Source of the DNA: JACPJP01 sp964650285
GTDB taxonomy: Archaea; Nanobdellota; Nanobdellia; Woesearchaeales; GW2011-AR4
DNA: 47,340 nucleotides
Direction: 5' to 3'
Assembly: GCA_964650285.1 (NCBI GenBank)
Contig: CAZYSP010000008.1
Span: 1 to 47,340, forward strand
Part shown: in pieces, positions 7,618 through 16,170 of the stretch
Layout: each line of letters starts with the position of its first letter
How positions within the stretch are numbered: position 1 is the first letter of the stretch
Made by a program: the position numbers and the translations under genes
Notes under the pieces: generated by a model
The model's database searches: none
Seen by the model: only the letters and a program-made list of their open reading frames with translations
What the model was told of the DNA's origin: nothing

Positions 7618-8105
7618 GATTTCTTTTTCTTAGCTTTTTTCTTCTTTGGTTTCTTTTTCTCTACACTTCCTGCATATTCTAATTTTGGTTCTTCTTCTAT
7701 CTTCTTAGGTTTTTCTTCCTTTGTTTTCTTTGGTTTTCCTATAGCAGTTTTTGATTCTAATATTTTTAAAATCCTATTAAGTTTTTCGTTGATTTTGTCA
7801 AGGTTTGCATTGTCAATTGGTTTTCCAAATTCAGATCTTGAACCAGCTTCCTTGCTTTTGTTTTTAAAACAATCACTGCAGTAAATAGGTTTTCCCTGAG
7901 TTGGTTTGAAAGGAACTTCACAGTCCTTACCGCATTTATCACATATTGCTGAATGCATTTCATGCCTTTCAGAACGTCTATCTCTACCTCTGTCACCTCT
8001 ATCAAATCTACCAGAACCTCTTCTGTCAAATCTACCAGAATCTCTTCCCCTAGATCCACCAGAACGTCTTCTGCTGGAACCTGCATTACGATCAAAGTCT
8101 CCCAT
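7614..8105 (-). CDS. RG-rich zinc-binding protein with basic tail
   Basis: 163 residues in three parts: an Arg/Gly/Ser/Asp-rich N-terminus (about 5-48) with repeats such as GRFDR; a compact Cys cluster with CDKCGKDC at 55-62 and CSDC at 76-79, likely binding zinc; and a coiled-coil helix (about 98-115) ending in a poly-Lys tail. Similar CxxC proteins occur in DPANN archaea and candidate bacteria. The RG region suggests RNA binding, but function is unknown. Its 3' end overlaps the permuted GTPase tail to tail. Confidence 0.75.
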   Translation of the reverse strand: MGDFDRNAGSSRRRSGGSRGRDSGRFDRRGSGRFDRGDRGRDRRSERHEMHSAICDKCGKDCEVPFKPTQGKPIYCSDCFKNKSKEAGSRSEFGKPIDNANLDKINEKLNRILKILESKTAIGKPKKTKEEKPKKIEEEPKLEYAGSVEKKKPKKKKAKKKKS

Positions 8106-8169
8106 ATTACAAATTCAAAGAACGGTTCAGTTTATAAAGGTATGGTGTAAGAGTTTAACAAGAATTAAA

Positions 8170-8946
8170 TCATCCTTTCTTATAAATCTTAAAAGCTTCA
8201 TCAACAGAAGCATTATCATGAACTACTGCTCTTACTGCTTTAATCATTCCAACTGGATTTTCAGATTGGAAGATGTTTCTTCCCATATCAACTCCTATTG
8301 CACCGTCATCTATGGCATTACGGGCCATCTGCAAGGCATCTTTTTCTGGGATTTTTTTACCACCTGCTATAACAATTGGTACTGGACAAGCTTTAACAAC
8401 ATCTGTAAAATTTTCACAATAGTATGTTTTGACAATATGTGCTCCTTGTTCTGCAGCCATTCTACAAGCTAATCCTAAATATCTTGCATCTCTTGCCATT
8501 TCCTTGCCAACAGCAGTTATAGCCAAAACAGGCATGTTATGTGTCTGAGCTTCATTTACTAATTTTCCTAAGTTTGCAATACTCCTTGATTCATTAACTC
8601 CACCAACAAAAATTGACATTCCAACGCCAACAGCATTTAATCTTAATGCTTCAGTCATAGAAGTTGTTATGTGCTCATCTGATAAATCATCTTTTAGAAT
8701 ACTTGGTCCACCTGAAACTCTTAGAAAAATTGGTATATTTGTATTAGAATCAACAGAATTTCTTAGCATACCACGAGTAATAAACAAACAATCTGCATAA
8801 GGTATTAATGGGTCAATAGCTTTTTTAAGCTCCTTAAGGCCTGTTGTTGGGCCCTGGAAATAGCCATGATCGACTGCAAGCATAACTGTTTTTCCAGTCT
8901 TTGGACTGATTACTTTTGATAATCTGTTTTTCATCCCCCAATCCAT
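8170..8946 (-). CDS. Class I aldolase, LsrF/DhnA (COG1830) family
   Basis: 258 residues, a (beta/alpha)8 aldolase. It resembles bacterial LsrF closely in wording: DWGMKNRLS at 2-10, PKTGKTVMLAVDHGYFQGP at 15-33, the Schiff-base lysine in IVKTYY (Lys173), AGGKK at 194-198 and GVDMGRNIFQ at 218-227. The family includes archaeal fructose-bisphosphate aldolase, the DKFP-pathway enzyme and LsrF. Which reaction it does here is open: fructose-1,6-bisphosphate cleavage, or cleavage of a methylthio- or deoxyribulose phosphate as discussed in the findings. GGTGATG lies upstream of the ATG. Confidence 0.82.
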   Translation of the reverse strand: MDWGMKNRLSKVISPKTGKTVMLAVDHGYFQGPTTGLKELKKAIDPLIPYADCLFITRGMLRNSVDSNTNIPIFLRVSGGPSILKDDLSDEHITTSMTEALRLNAVGVGMSIFVGGVNESRSIANLGKLVNEAQTHNMPVLAITAVGKEMARDARYLGLACRMAAEQGAHIVKTYYCENFTDVVKACPVPIVIAGGKKIPEKDALQMARNAIDDGAIGVDMGRNIFQSENPVGMIKAVRAVVHDNASVDEAFKIYKKG

Positions 8947-8993
8947 TTTAATTCACATCACCTAGAATGCTTATTTGGTTTAAAAGGTTTTTG

Positions 8994-9554
8994 TTATTTA
9001 ATCCACTTAACAACATCCTTGTTTCTTTCTTTTGGTTCTGGCTCTTCATCAGCATAGCCAAAGACTAATGTTATTATTAATTCATAATTTTCAGGAAATT
9101 TTAATTTTTCAATAATATCTTTTTCCTCTTTAACGAATCTTGCCATTCCTATTGGGCAGGATGCTATTCCTAGAGATTTTGCTGCAAGCATCATGTTTTC
9201 AGCTGCCAAAGAGCAGTCAATCTTAGACCAGTGATTTGTCTTATCACCTAAAATAAAAATCACTAAAGGGACAGAATAAAATATTGCATCTTCCTTTGTT
9301 TGTGCTCTTTCCTTTACAAAATAATACCTTTGGTTGTCAATAACTTTATCTTGGATTCTTTTTGCAATTTCTTTTATCAATTCCTTATTTTGAAGAACAA
9401 TAAATTTCCATGGCTGCAAGTGCCTTGCATTAGGAGCCATTAAGCCGCATTCAAGGATTTCGTCTATTTTTTCTTTTTCTATTGGCTTATCTTTATAGGC
9501 CCTTACAGATATTCTTTCTTTTATTGTCTTAATAGCCTCATTCATAATAACCAT
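8994..9554 (-). CDS. Nitroreductase family FMN protein
   Basis: 186 residues of the nitroreductase fold: the FMN-binding RISVRAYKDKPI near 14-26, APNARHLQPWKF near 40-51, and the C-terminal GYADEEPEPKERN typical of the family. It would reduce a small molecule with NAD(P)H; the substrate is not visible. It starts 3 nt after the stop of the SRPBCC gene and is probably co-transcribed with it and mtnA. Confidence 0.85.
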   Translation of the reverse strand: MVIMNEAIKTIKERISVRAYKDKPIEKEKIDEILECGLMAPNARHLQPWKFIVLQNKELIKEIAKRIQDKVIDNQRYYFVKERAQTKEDAIFYSVPLVIFILGDKTNHWSKIDCSLAAENMMLAAKSLGIASCPIGMARFVKEEKDIIEKLKFPENYELIITLVFGYADEEPEPKERNKDVVKWIK

Positions 9555-9557
9555 CTT

Positions 9558-9989
9558 TTATTGTTTTTCCACTTTTCTTTTCAATCCATTAAGAAACCGT
9601 TCAAAATATATTTCAAATTTGTTTTTGATAAATGGGAATATTATTGGTGCTAAAGGCCCTTTAAAATATTCTATGTTAGTAACTTTTGTTTTTTTATTTA
9701 TTTTTTCAAATTTAAATGTATGTATGCCCTTGATTAATGACCTTGTACCAGTCCAGGTAACACTTTTATAAGGCATTATCTTTATAACTTTTGTATGGGA
9801 TATTATCCTTAATGGTGTTATATTTTTTACAATTTGTGTAAAGGTTGAATTTAGGCTCCATTTTTCCCTGGAAGTCCAATAGATTTTTACTATATTGCTG
9901 CATAGAGCTGGCCATTCTTCAACTTCAGAAAAAACATTCCAAACTTCTTTAACAGGAGCATCTATAATGATTTCTTTATGGATTCGCAT
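9558..9989 (-). CDS. SRPBCC (START-like) family protein
   Basis: About 143 residues beginning MRIHKEIIIDAPVKEVW, the standard start of polyketide-cyclase/START-like SRPBCC proteins, with a helix-grip fold and a long C-terminal helix. The family binds hydrophobic ligands; the ligand is unknown. I chose the ATG at 9989 because it begins the conserved first strand; it overlaps the 3' end of mtnA by 14 nt. The longer frame to 10037 would run deeper into mtnA. Confidence 0.75.
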   Translation of the reverse strand: MRIHKEIIIDAPVKEVWNVFSEVEEWPALCSNIVKIYWTSREKWSLNSTFTQIVKNITPLRIISHTKVIKIMPYKSVTWTGTRSLIKGIHTFKFEKINKKTKVTNIEYFKGPLAPIIFPFIKNKFEIYFERFLNGLKRKVEKQ

Positions 9990-11019
9990 CTTTATTATTA
10001 AACAGTTTTTTAATTTCCTCTTTATCTGCTTTGACAATGCCTTTCTCAGTTATTATTCCGCTAATATACTTAGCTGGTGTTACATCAAAAGCAGGATTTT
10101 TTGCAGTGCTTCCTTCAGGTGCAATCCTTATTCCAGAGATAAACAAAACTTCATCAGGATTTCTTTCTTCTATAGGAATTTCATTGCCGTCTTCTGTTTC
10201 TAAATCAAAAGTTGTTGTGGGAGCAGCAACATAAAACGGAATATTATTCTCTTTGGCTAAAACTGCTTTTTCATAAGTTCCTATTTTGTTTGCAACATCG
10301 CCATTTGCTGCAATCCTGTCAGCACCAACAATAACCATATCTATTTCTCCTTTTTTCATAAAATAACCAGCAGCATTATCAGCAATAATAGCATGTGGAA
10401 TATTTTCTTGGGCTAATTCCCATGCTGTCAACATACTGCCTTGGTTTCTTGGCCTTGTTTCGTCAGCAAAAACAAAAATATTTTTTCCAGCTCTGTGTGC
10501 ATAATATATAGGGCTTAAAGCACTGCCCCAGTCAACAAAAGCTAACCAGCCGGCATTGCAGTGAGTTTCTATCTTGAAATTATCTTTTATCAATGAATTT
10601 CCATATTCGCCTATTTTTTTGCATGCTTCAGCATCGTAATCTGCAAACTTATTTGCCTTTTCAACTACAATTTTTTTAATTTCACTTAAATCAGAAACGT
10701 TTTTTATTGAATTTAAAACATAATTAATGCCTGTAAATAGATTCTGAGCTGTTGGTCTTGTTTTTTGTATTGTTTCTGCTGCTTTTTCAATATCTTTCTT
10801 ATCATTTGCTTCTAGGCATGCTTGTGCTACGCCATAAGCTGCTGTTGCACCGATAGCTCCTGCTCCTCTAACAATCATTGTCTTTATTGCTTCTGCTGTT
10901 TCTGTATGATTTTTACAGCTATAAATTTCAAATTTATGAGGCAACAATAACTGATTAATTAGCTTGACTTCATTACCTTCCATCCAGACTGTTCTGTAGT
11001 CTTTATTGTTGACTTTCAT
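9976..11019 (-). CDS. mtnA: S-methyl-5-thioribose-1-phosphate isomerase
   Basis: 347 residues from the ATG at 11019. Key motifs are RGAGAIG at 51-57, the catalytic cysteine in THCNAGW (Cys154), DETRPRNQG near 187-194, and GADRIAANGD at 232-241 with catalytic Asp234. The GADRIAANGD wording fits MtnA rather than ribose-1,5-bisphosphate isomerase. It converts methylthioribose-1-P (or 5-deoxyribose-1-P) to the ribulose form. A longer frame to 11112 has no homologous N-terminus. The 23-bp promoter block lies 22 nt before this ATG, which supports the start. It is followed by the SRPBCC and nitroreductase genes. Confidence 0.88.
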   Translation of the reverse strand: MKVNNKDYRTVWMEGNEVKLINQLLLPHKFEIYSCKNHTETAEAIKTMIVRGAGAIGATAAYGVAQACLEANDKKDIEKAAETIQKTRPTAQNLFTGINYVLNSIKNVSDLSEIKKIVVEKANKFADYDAEACKKIGEYGNSLIKDNFKIETHCNAGWLAFVDWGSALSPIYYAHRAGKNIFVFADETRPRNQGSMLTAWELAQENIPHAIIADNAAGYFMKKGEIDMVIVGADRIAANGDVANKIGTYEKAVLAKENNIPFYVAAPTTTFDLETEDGNEIPIEERNPDEVLFISGIRIAPEGSTAKNPAFDVTPAKYISGIITEKGIVKADKEEIKKLFNNKDANP

Positions 11020-11040
11020 ACTAAAGGAGGATTTAAGGGT

Positions 11041-11063
11041 TAATAAAAATGTTTCTGAATAAT
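11041..11063 (-). promoter_or_regulatory. Promoter block shared with alcohol dehydrogenase (copy 2)
   Basis: The 23 bp are identical to 6792-6814 and sit at the same distance (22 nt) from the mtnA start codon. The minus strand carries the BRE/TATA CAGAAACATTTTTATTA. Confidence 0.7.
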
Positions 11064-11190
11064 TCCTACAAATCGGAGCAAAAAATAATTGGATATCTAA
11101 CCACCACATCAATGTTTGTAGAATAAGGATTAAATATACTTTTTTGTGATATACTTTTTAAATCATTGTATCTTTTTTCATTTTTTCTAT

Positions 11191-11936
11191 TCAATGTTTT
11201 TTTCCAGTAATTCCAATTTCAGCAATCATATTTGGTTCTAAACCATCTAATATTTTATGAGAATTTTCCAAACAATACTTGATAAACTTGTCAGATTCAA
11301 TTGAATCAAATGGAGGAAGAGAACCTACTATTTTATAAAATGTTGTAAAGGTTACATCAGCGTCATCAAATTTCTTTTCTCCAAAATAAGATAAAGCACA
11401 CATAAACGTAGCTGCAAAAGACCAAACATTAGATTCATAAACCCCACCTTCTGAAGTTGGTTTTACAACAAGACTATCTTTATTCAATCTTGATTTTTCC
11501 AATTCGAGAACATTATTAAAGCATTTTCTAGCATCTTCAAATTTATTGTTTTCATAAAGTGTTTGACCTTTTCTATACCATACCTTTACATAATGTGTAT
11601 CAAGAAATAATGCTTCATCATAACATAAGATTGCTTTATCATCTTTCTTCAAGTTTCTCAATATATTCCCCTTATTATACCAATCTGTTTTTCTATTTTT
11701 ATCAAAATGTTTTTCAATTTCCTGCAATGCTTCTTTATATTTTTTTCACGTATTTTAATTACCAATTCACAAAATTCTTCATTATTAGGTTCTTTTAGGA
11801 AATACATACTATTATAACATTTTTTACAATAGACTTTTCCTTCTGTCAATTCAAATGAACCCTTCTTTTTTCCATGATATTTATAAAATTTCCTTCTGAG
11901 AAGCAATTGTTTATTGCATTTAACACATTTATCCAT
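11191..11936 (-). pseudogene. Zinc-finger plus TPR protein split by a frameshift
   Basis: Two overlapping frames join into one protein if one A is added to the 7-A run near 11740-11746. The first frame (from ATG 11936) has a C4 zinc-finger start with Cys4, 7, 37 and 40. The second carries tetratricopeptide repeats such as WYNKGNILRNLKKDDKAI and VWYRKGQTLYENNKFEDA. At the join the corrected text reads IREKKYKEALQEIEKH, a good TPR helix. The joined length would be about 248 residues. The break may be a real mutation, a sequencing error or programmed frameshifting. Function: probably protein-protein scaffolding. Confidence 0.6.
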
Positions 11937-11999
11937 TATAACTCACCTACTTCTTATACCTCAAAGCAAACCATATTCCAATAGTCAGTTTTTTATTTT

Positions 12000-12235
12000 T
12001 TACTCAAAATCAATTACAAGGTCACCCTTAACCATTCTTGTCGAAGTTCCTCTATTATGGATTACTATCCCTCCCCCATTTTTAATTCTACACTTTCCAC
12101 TGCCAGTAACAAAGCTTATTTTTTGACAATTCCTATAACCACCAATTGCACTATTATAACCACTTGCAAAATTATCATATTCCGTAACAGATTTTACAAA
12201 ATAAATACTTTTCGGTCAAAATCCAACCCAACCAT
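12000..12235 (-). pseudogene. Small unknown protein with a single-base frameshift
   Basis: A frame from ATG 12235 reads MVGLDFDRK and then stops, but adding one A to the AAAA run near 12214-12217 continues it into an open frame ending at TAA 12000-12002, total 78 residues. The downstream part contains YDNFASGYNSAIGGYRNC and GGGIVIHNRGTSTRM and looks like real coding sequence. A TATA-like TTTAAAAATT lies about 25 nt before the ATG. No family is recognised. It precedes the frameshifted zinc-TPR gene on the same strand. Confidence 0.45.
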
Positions 12236-12290
12236 GAATAATCAATAAAATTTTTAAATAAAACCCTATTTTTGTTTATTAGTGATTTAA

Positions 12291-12821
12291 ATGAATGATG
12301 ATGACCTTAAATCAATGATAAGGACAATTCCTGATTTTCCTAAAAAAGGGATTATGTTTAGGGATATAACTACAATTCTGCAAAATAAAGATGGTTTTGC
12401 ATATGTTATTGACAAATTCTATGAGCGCTATAAAGATAAAGACATAGATATTGTTGTGGGAATTGAATCAAGAGGCTTTATTTTTGGAGCTACTTTGGCA
12501 TATAAACTAGGATGTAGTTTTGTTCCAGTAAGAAAAGAAGGAAAATTACCTCATAAAACAATAAATCAAGAGTATGCTTTAGAGTATGGAAAAGCTGTTG
12601 TTGAAATACATAAAGATGCAATAAAACAAGGGGATAAAGTCCTAATTGTTGACGATTTGATTGCTACTGCAGGTACCTTAGATGCTACAATAAAATTAGT
12701 TGAATTACTTGATGGCAAAGTAATTGAATGTGCTATTGTTGTAGAATTAATAGATCTAAAAGGAAGAGAGAAGTTAAAAGAATATAATGTTTTTTCTTTA
12801 GTTGAATTTGAAGGAGAATAA
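12291..12821 (+). CDS. apt: Adenine phosphoribosyltransferase
   Basis: 176 residues of typical APRT length. It has PDFPKKGIMFRDIT near 14-27, GIESRGFIFGA near 57-67 and the PRPP-binding loop VLIVDDLIATAGT near 117-129. It makes AMP from adenine and PRPP. Adenine is released by the MTA phosphorylase about 7 kb upstream, so the two fit one salvage scheme. It is divergently transcribed from the small gene ending at 12000. Confidence 0.92.
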   Translation: MNDDDLKSMIRTIPDFPKKGIMFRDITTILQNKDGFAYVIDKFYERYKDKDIDIVVGIESRGFIFGATLAYKLGCSFVPVRKEGKLPHKTINQEYALEYGKAVVEIHKDAIKQGDKVLIVDDLIATAGTLDATIKLVELLDGKVIECAIVVELIDLKGREKLKEYNVFSLVEFEGE

Positions 12822-12825
12822 AGAT

Positions 12826-13134
12826 TTATTCTAACATTTCGATTTCTATATTCAATCCTTCAGGTATGGGAACTCTCATCACCAATCTTAAAGCACGCTC
12901 ATCAAGCCCTAAATCAATCAGTCTTTTATGGATTCTCATTTCGTATCTTTCCCATGTTGCAGAACCTTCTCCATCAGGGCTTTTTCTTGTAGTAACCTTT
13001 AATTTTTTGGTAGGCAAAGGTATTGGACCGCGCATCTCTACTCCTGTTTTCTCTGCAATATCTCTTATGTAACTAGAAACCTCATTTATCTTATTTATGT
13101 CAATACTTGCTAGTTTAATTCTTGCTTTCTGCAT
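12826..13134 (-). CDS. rps10: 30S ribosomal protein S10
   Basis: 102 residues of archaeal uS10: KARIKLASIDINKIN at the start, GPIPLPTKKLKVTTRKSPDGEG in the middle and RLVMRVPIPEGLNIEIEML at the end. It is a small-subunit ribosomal protein. It follows the EF-1 alpha gene on the same strand by 58 nt, the usual archaeal tuf-rps10 pair. Confidence 0.95.
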   Translation of the reverse strand: MQKARIKLASIDINKINEVSSYIRDIAEKTGVEMRGPIPLPTKKLKVTTRKSPDGEGSATWERYEMRIHKRLIDLGLDERALRLVMRVPIPEGLNIEIEMLE

Positions 13135-13192
13135 TTTCGTGCCTCATGATAAGTTCAACTCACCATGAAATGATATTCAAAGGTGATGATAA

Positions 13193-14482
13193 CTATTCTT
13201 TCTTAACCAAATCAATGCACATCCCAGCAGCAACTGTTGTTCCTGAATCTCTAATAGCAAACCTTGCCATCTGGGGAATATCTTTTTGCTTCTCTATTAC
13301 CAATGGTGCCACGGGTTTTATTTTGACAATGGCTGCATCTCCGTTCTTAATGAAATCCGGATTTTCTTCTTTTGTTTGCCCAGTAGCAGGATCAAGTTTC
13401 TTCTCTATTTTTATAATTTGACAAGCAACTTGCGCTGTATGGATGTGGAATACAGGAGTATAGCCAACAGTAACAACAGTTGGATGATTCAAAACAACCA
13501 TTTGCGCGGTAAATTCTGTTGCAATAGTAGGTACATTGTCTGTATGACCTAAAACATCTCCTCTTGCAATATCCTTTTCCCCAATGCCTCTTACATTAAA
13601 CCCTATATTATCTCCTGGTTCTGCCTGTTGCATCTGCTCATGATGCATCTCTATGGTTTTTACTTCTCCTGTTACACCTTTTCCTTCTCTTCCTGGAACT
13701 ACAATGACTTTGTCATTCACCTTCATAACTCCTGTTTCTACACGGCCAACAGGAACAACACCTATACCTGTAATTTTATAAACATCCTGTATAGGCAGTC
13801 TTAATGGCAAATCTGTTGGTTTCTCAGGCTCTTTTAATGTGTCTAAAGTTTCCAGCAAAGTTTTGCCTGTGTACCATGACATATTCTCTGATTTAGCAGC
13901 TACATTGTCTCCTGGGAATGAAGCTCCTGGCACAAATGTAATTTCTTCTGGTTTGTAGCCAACACTCTTTAACAAATCTGAAACCTGCTTCTTTACTTCA
14001 TCAAACCTTTTTTGGTCATATTTTGCCATGTCCATCTTGTTTACGTATATAATAAGCTGGTTAACTCCTAAAGTTCTTGCCAAGAAAACGTGTTCTTTTG
14101 TTTGTGCCTGCACACCCTCTCCTGGATTTGCGCTAACAACCAAAACACCAGCATCTGCCTGGCTAGCACCTGTTATCATGTTTTTAATAAAGTCTTTGTG
14201 GCCTGGTGCATCTATGATTGTAAAGTAATACTTTGGTGTCTCGAATTTCTTATGAGCCAAATCAATTGTTAAACCGCGCTCCTGCTCTTCTTTTAAGTTA
14301 TCCATTACAAAAGCGAATTCAAAGCCTGATTTTCCTAATTCTTTTGCCTTGTCCTTTAACTTCCTCATTGTTTGTTCATCAATATTCTTAGCATCATATA
14401 GCAATCTACCTACTGTAGTGCTTTTTCCATGATCTACATGGCCAATAAATACCAAGTTAATGTGCGTCTTTCCTTTAGCCAT
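13193..14482 (-). CDS. tuf: Elongation factor 1-alpha
   Basis: 429 residues of archaeal EF1A. GTP-binding motifs are GHVDHGKST near 14-22, DAPGHKDFIKNM near 91-102 and NKMDM near 148-152; domains 2 and 3 are complete. It delivers aminoacyl-tRNA to the ribosome. It is upstream of rps10 and is probably one of the most expressed genes in the window. Confidence 0.96.
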   Translation of the reverse strand: MAKGKTHINLVFIGHVDHGKSTTVGRLLYDAKNIDEQTMRKLKDKAKELGKSGFEFAFVMDNLKEEQERGLTIDLAHKKFETPKYYFTIIDAPGHKDFIKNMITGASQADAGVLVVSANPGEGVQAQTKEHVFLARTLGVNQLIIYVNKMDMAKYDQKRFDEVKKQVSDLLKSVGYKPEEITFVPGASFPGDNVAAKSENMSWYTGKTLLETLDTLKEPEKPTDLPLRLPIQDVYKITGIGVVPVGRVETGVMKVNDKVIVVPGREGKGVTGEVKTIEMHHEQMQQAEPGDNIGFNVRGIGEKDIARGDVLGHTDNVPTIATEFTAQMVVLNHPTVVTVGYTPVFHIHTAQVACQIIKIEKKLDPATGQTKEENPDFIKNGDAAIVKIKPVAPLVIEKQKDIPQMARFAIRDSGTTVAAGMCIDLVKKE

Positions 14483-14559
14483 TTTATTCCTCCATATAGG
14501 TTATTTTTTGATTTTTACCTTATTTGGGAATAGTAGTGGATTTATAAAGCTTATGTTTT

Positions 14560-14871
14560 TTATTTATACCCTACCCTCATAAAACTCTTGCAGTTTAGGC
14601 AATAATAAACCATATGGCCTTTATGCGTTCTTACCCTTAAATTCTTCCCAGGCACAAGAAATCCATGGCAGTTTTTGCATATCCTTCTCTTTAATTTTAA
14701 CGGCAATTTAATCTTGTACTTTAAGGCCATTCTCCTGGCTTTCTTTGCATATTTATTGGCTAAATCCGGCTTTTTATCAAATACTTCTTTGGCTTTGTTG
14801 AAGATGCTGCTTATCTCAGCTAAAGCCAGCTTTTTCTGCTGTTTTAGTGTTCCTTTGTATTTTTTCTTCAT
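14560..14871 (-). CDS. rnp4: Ribonuclease P protein component 4 (Rpp21)
   Basis: 103 residues: two long basic helices at the N-terminus (about 1-57), then a zinc ribbon with CKNC near 66-69 and CLNC near 92-95. This is the Rpp21/Rpr2 family, a protein subunit of archaeal RNase P that helps mature tRNA 5' ends. It shares a divergent promoter region with the coiled-coil gene. It is relevant to the odd tRNA genes in this window. Confidence 0.85.
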   Translation of the reverse strand: MKKKYKGTLKQQKKLALAEISSIFNKAKEVFDKKPDLANKYAKKARRMALKYKIKLPLKLKRRICKNCHGFLVPGKNLRVRTHKGHMVYYCLNCKSFMRVGYK

Positions 14872-14916
14872 ATCAACTAAAGTTTTATAAAAAATATAAT
14901 AATCTTGCTATTTATA

Positions 14917-16170
14917 ATGTTTAATTTCCTAAAAAAAATCTTTGCAAAACAAGAAATTCCAGAAGAAAAGATAGAGCTTAGTAGGTTAAATTCGTGGTTG
15001 GATGAAAAAGCAAAACCATTGTTTGATAATTTAAATAACAATATCACTCAAATAACAAATAAAATTAATAATGAGAAAGAAAAAGTCAATGAAAATTTAA
15101 AAACTCTAGAAAATGCCCAATTGCAGAACCCAAAGATACCAGAGCGTGCAAAGACAATAATGGAGGGCAACAGAGCTGCGTTCATTAAAAAGGTTGGATT
15201 TTTCTTTAATGACATAGATTTGAAATATAATAATTATAATGAGTTAACGGGAAAATGCAATAACATTGAAAATGGAATAAATGCTTTGGGAAAATCTACT
15301 GCAAGAAGCTACCAGGTTTTGAATGAATTCTTTGCAAGAGAAGCAGAGAGTATTGCCAACAATATTAAAAATATTGAAAATTATTCAAAAGACATTAAAA
15401 ATTCAATAAAAAACAGTAAAATATCAACAATAGATAAAATAAAAAATAACATTATTAATATTCAACAAAAAATAAAATTAAAACAGCAATATTCATCAGA
15501 TTTAGAGATCAATAAAAATAACTTTGAAAACAACAGAAATAAAAAAACAGAAATCGAAAAAAAGATTAATGAACTCAAAGCAAGTGTGGATCATAAAAAT
15601 TATGAAAAATTATTATCAGAAAGGAAAAATATTGAATCAGGGCTGAATGATATTGAAAATAAATTATTCCATGATTTCTCTGCTCTTGAAAAAGCACTCA
15701 AGAAGTATGCAAAAATAGCATTTGAGAATGGGAAATTAATTACTGATTATTTAAGCAATACAATAAAAACATTAAGTTTGGATAATAATCTGGAGATAAT
15801 TAAAATATTGAATAATTTAAAAAATGTAATTGAAAGAAATGAATTGGAATTAGATGCAAAAAAAGGTGAAAAAGCATTATTAAAAATTAAAGAGTTAAAT
15901 AATAATTATTTTATTAATTTTAAGAACAGATATGGGGATTCAAAACAAAAACTCAATGAAATAAAGTCATCAATCGAAAATAATAAATCAAATAAAGAAC
16001 TGGAATTTAATAATAATGAATTAAAAATTATTAATGAAAATATTGAAAATATTAATAATAAAATATTAAATCTGAATAATGAATCAGAAAAAATAAATAT
16101 TGAAAAATTAAAAGAGAATTTACAGAAAGAAATTAATGATGTAACAAATGCAAAAATTACTGTTATTTAG
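14917..16170 (+). CDS. Long Asn/Lys-rich coiled-coil protein
   Basis: 417 residues from the ATG at 14917, with TATA-like TTTATAAAAAATA about 22-30 nt upstream; a TTG at 14905 is less likely. The N-terminus MFNFLKKIFAKQE could be an amphipathic membrane-touching helix. A short conserved-looking domain (about 20-45) has LSRLNSWLDEKAKPLF. The rest is almost entirely coiled coil, rich in Asn, Lys, Ile and Glu. Function unknown; a structural or cytoskeletal role is possible. Its last 8 nt overlap the convergent pgk gene. Confidence 0.75.
   Translation: MFNFLKKIFAKQEIPEEKIELSRLNSWLDEKAKPLFDNLNNNITQITNKINNEKEKVNENLKTLENAQLQNPKIPERAKTIMEGNRAAFIKKVGFFFNDIDLKYNNYNELTGKCNNIENGINALGKSTARSYQVLNEFFAREAESIANNIKNIENYSKDIKNSIKNSKISTIDKIKNNIINIQQKIKLKQQYSSDLEINKNNFENNRNKKTEIEKKINELKASVDHKNYEKLLSERKNIESGLNDIENKLFHDFSALEKALKKYAKIAFENGKLITDYLSNTIKTLSLDNNLEIIKILNNLKNVIERNELELDAKKGEKALLKIKELNNNYFINFKNRYGDSKQKLNEIKSSIENNKSNKELEFNNNELKIINENIENINNKILNLNNESEKINIEKLKENLQKEINDVTNAKITVI

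Noticed and set aside
8170..8946. Autoinducer-2 (lsr) pathway
   Set aside because: Only the LsrF-like aldolase is present; no lsrK, lsrG or transporter genes are nearby.
9990..10037. Longer N-terminus for the SRPBCC protein
   Set aside because: The conserved first strand starts at the ATG at 9989; the extra residues lie within mtnA.
13122..14272. Several plus-strand frames across EF-1 alpha
   Set aside because: They are shadows of a clear minus-strand tuf gene with no motifs of their own.
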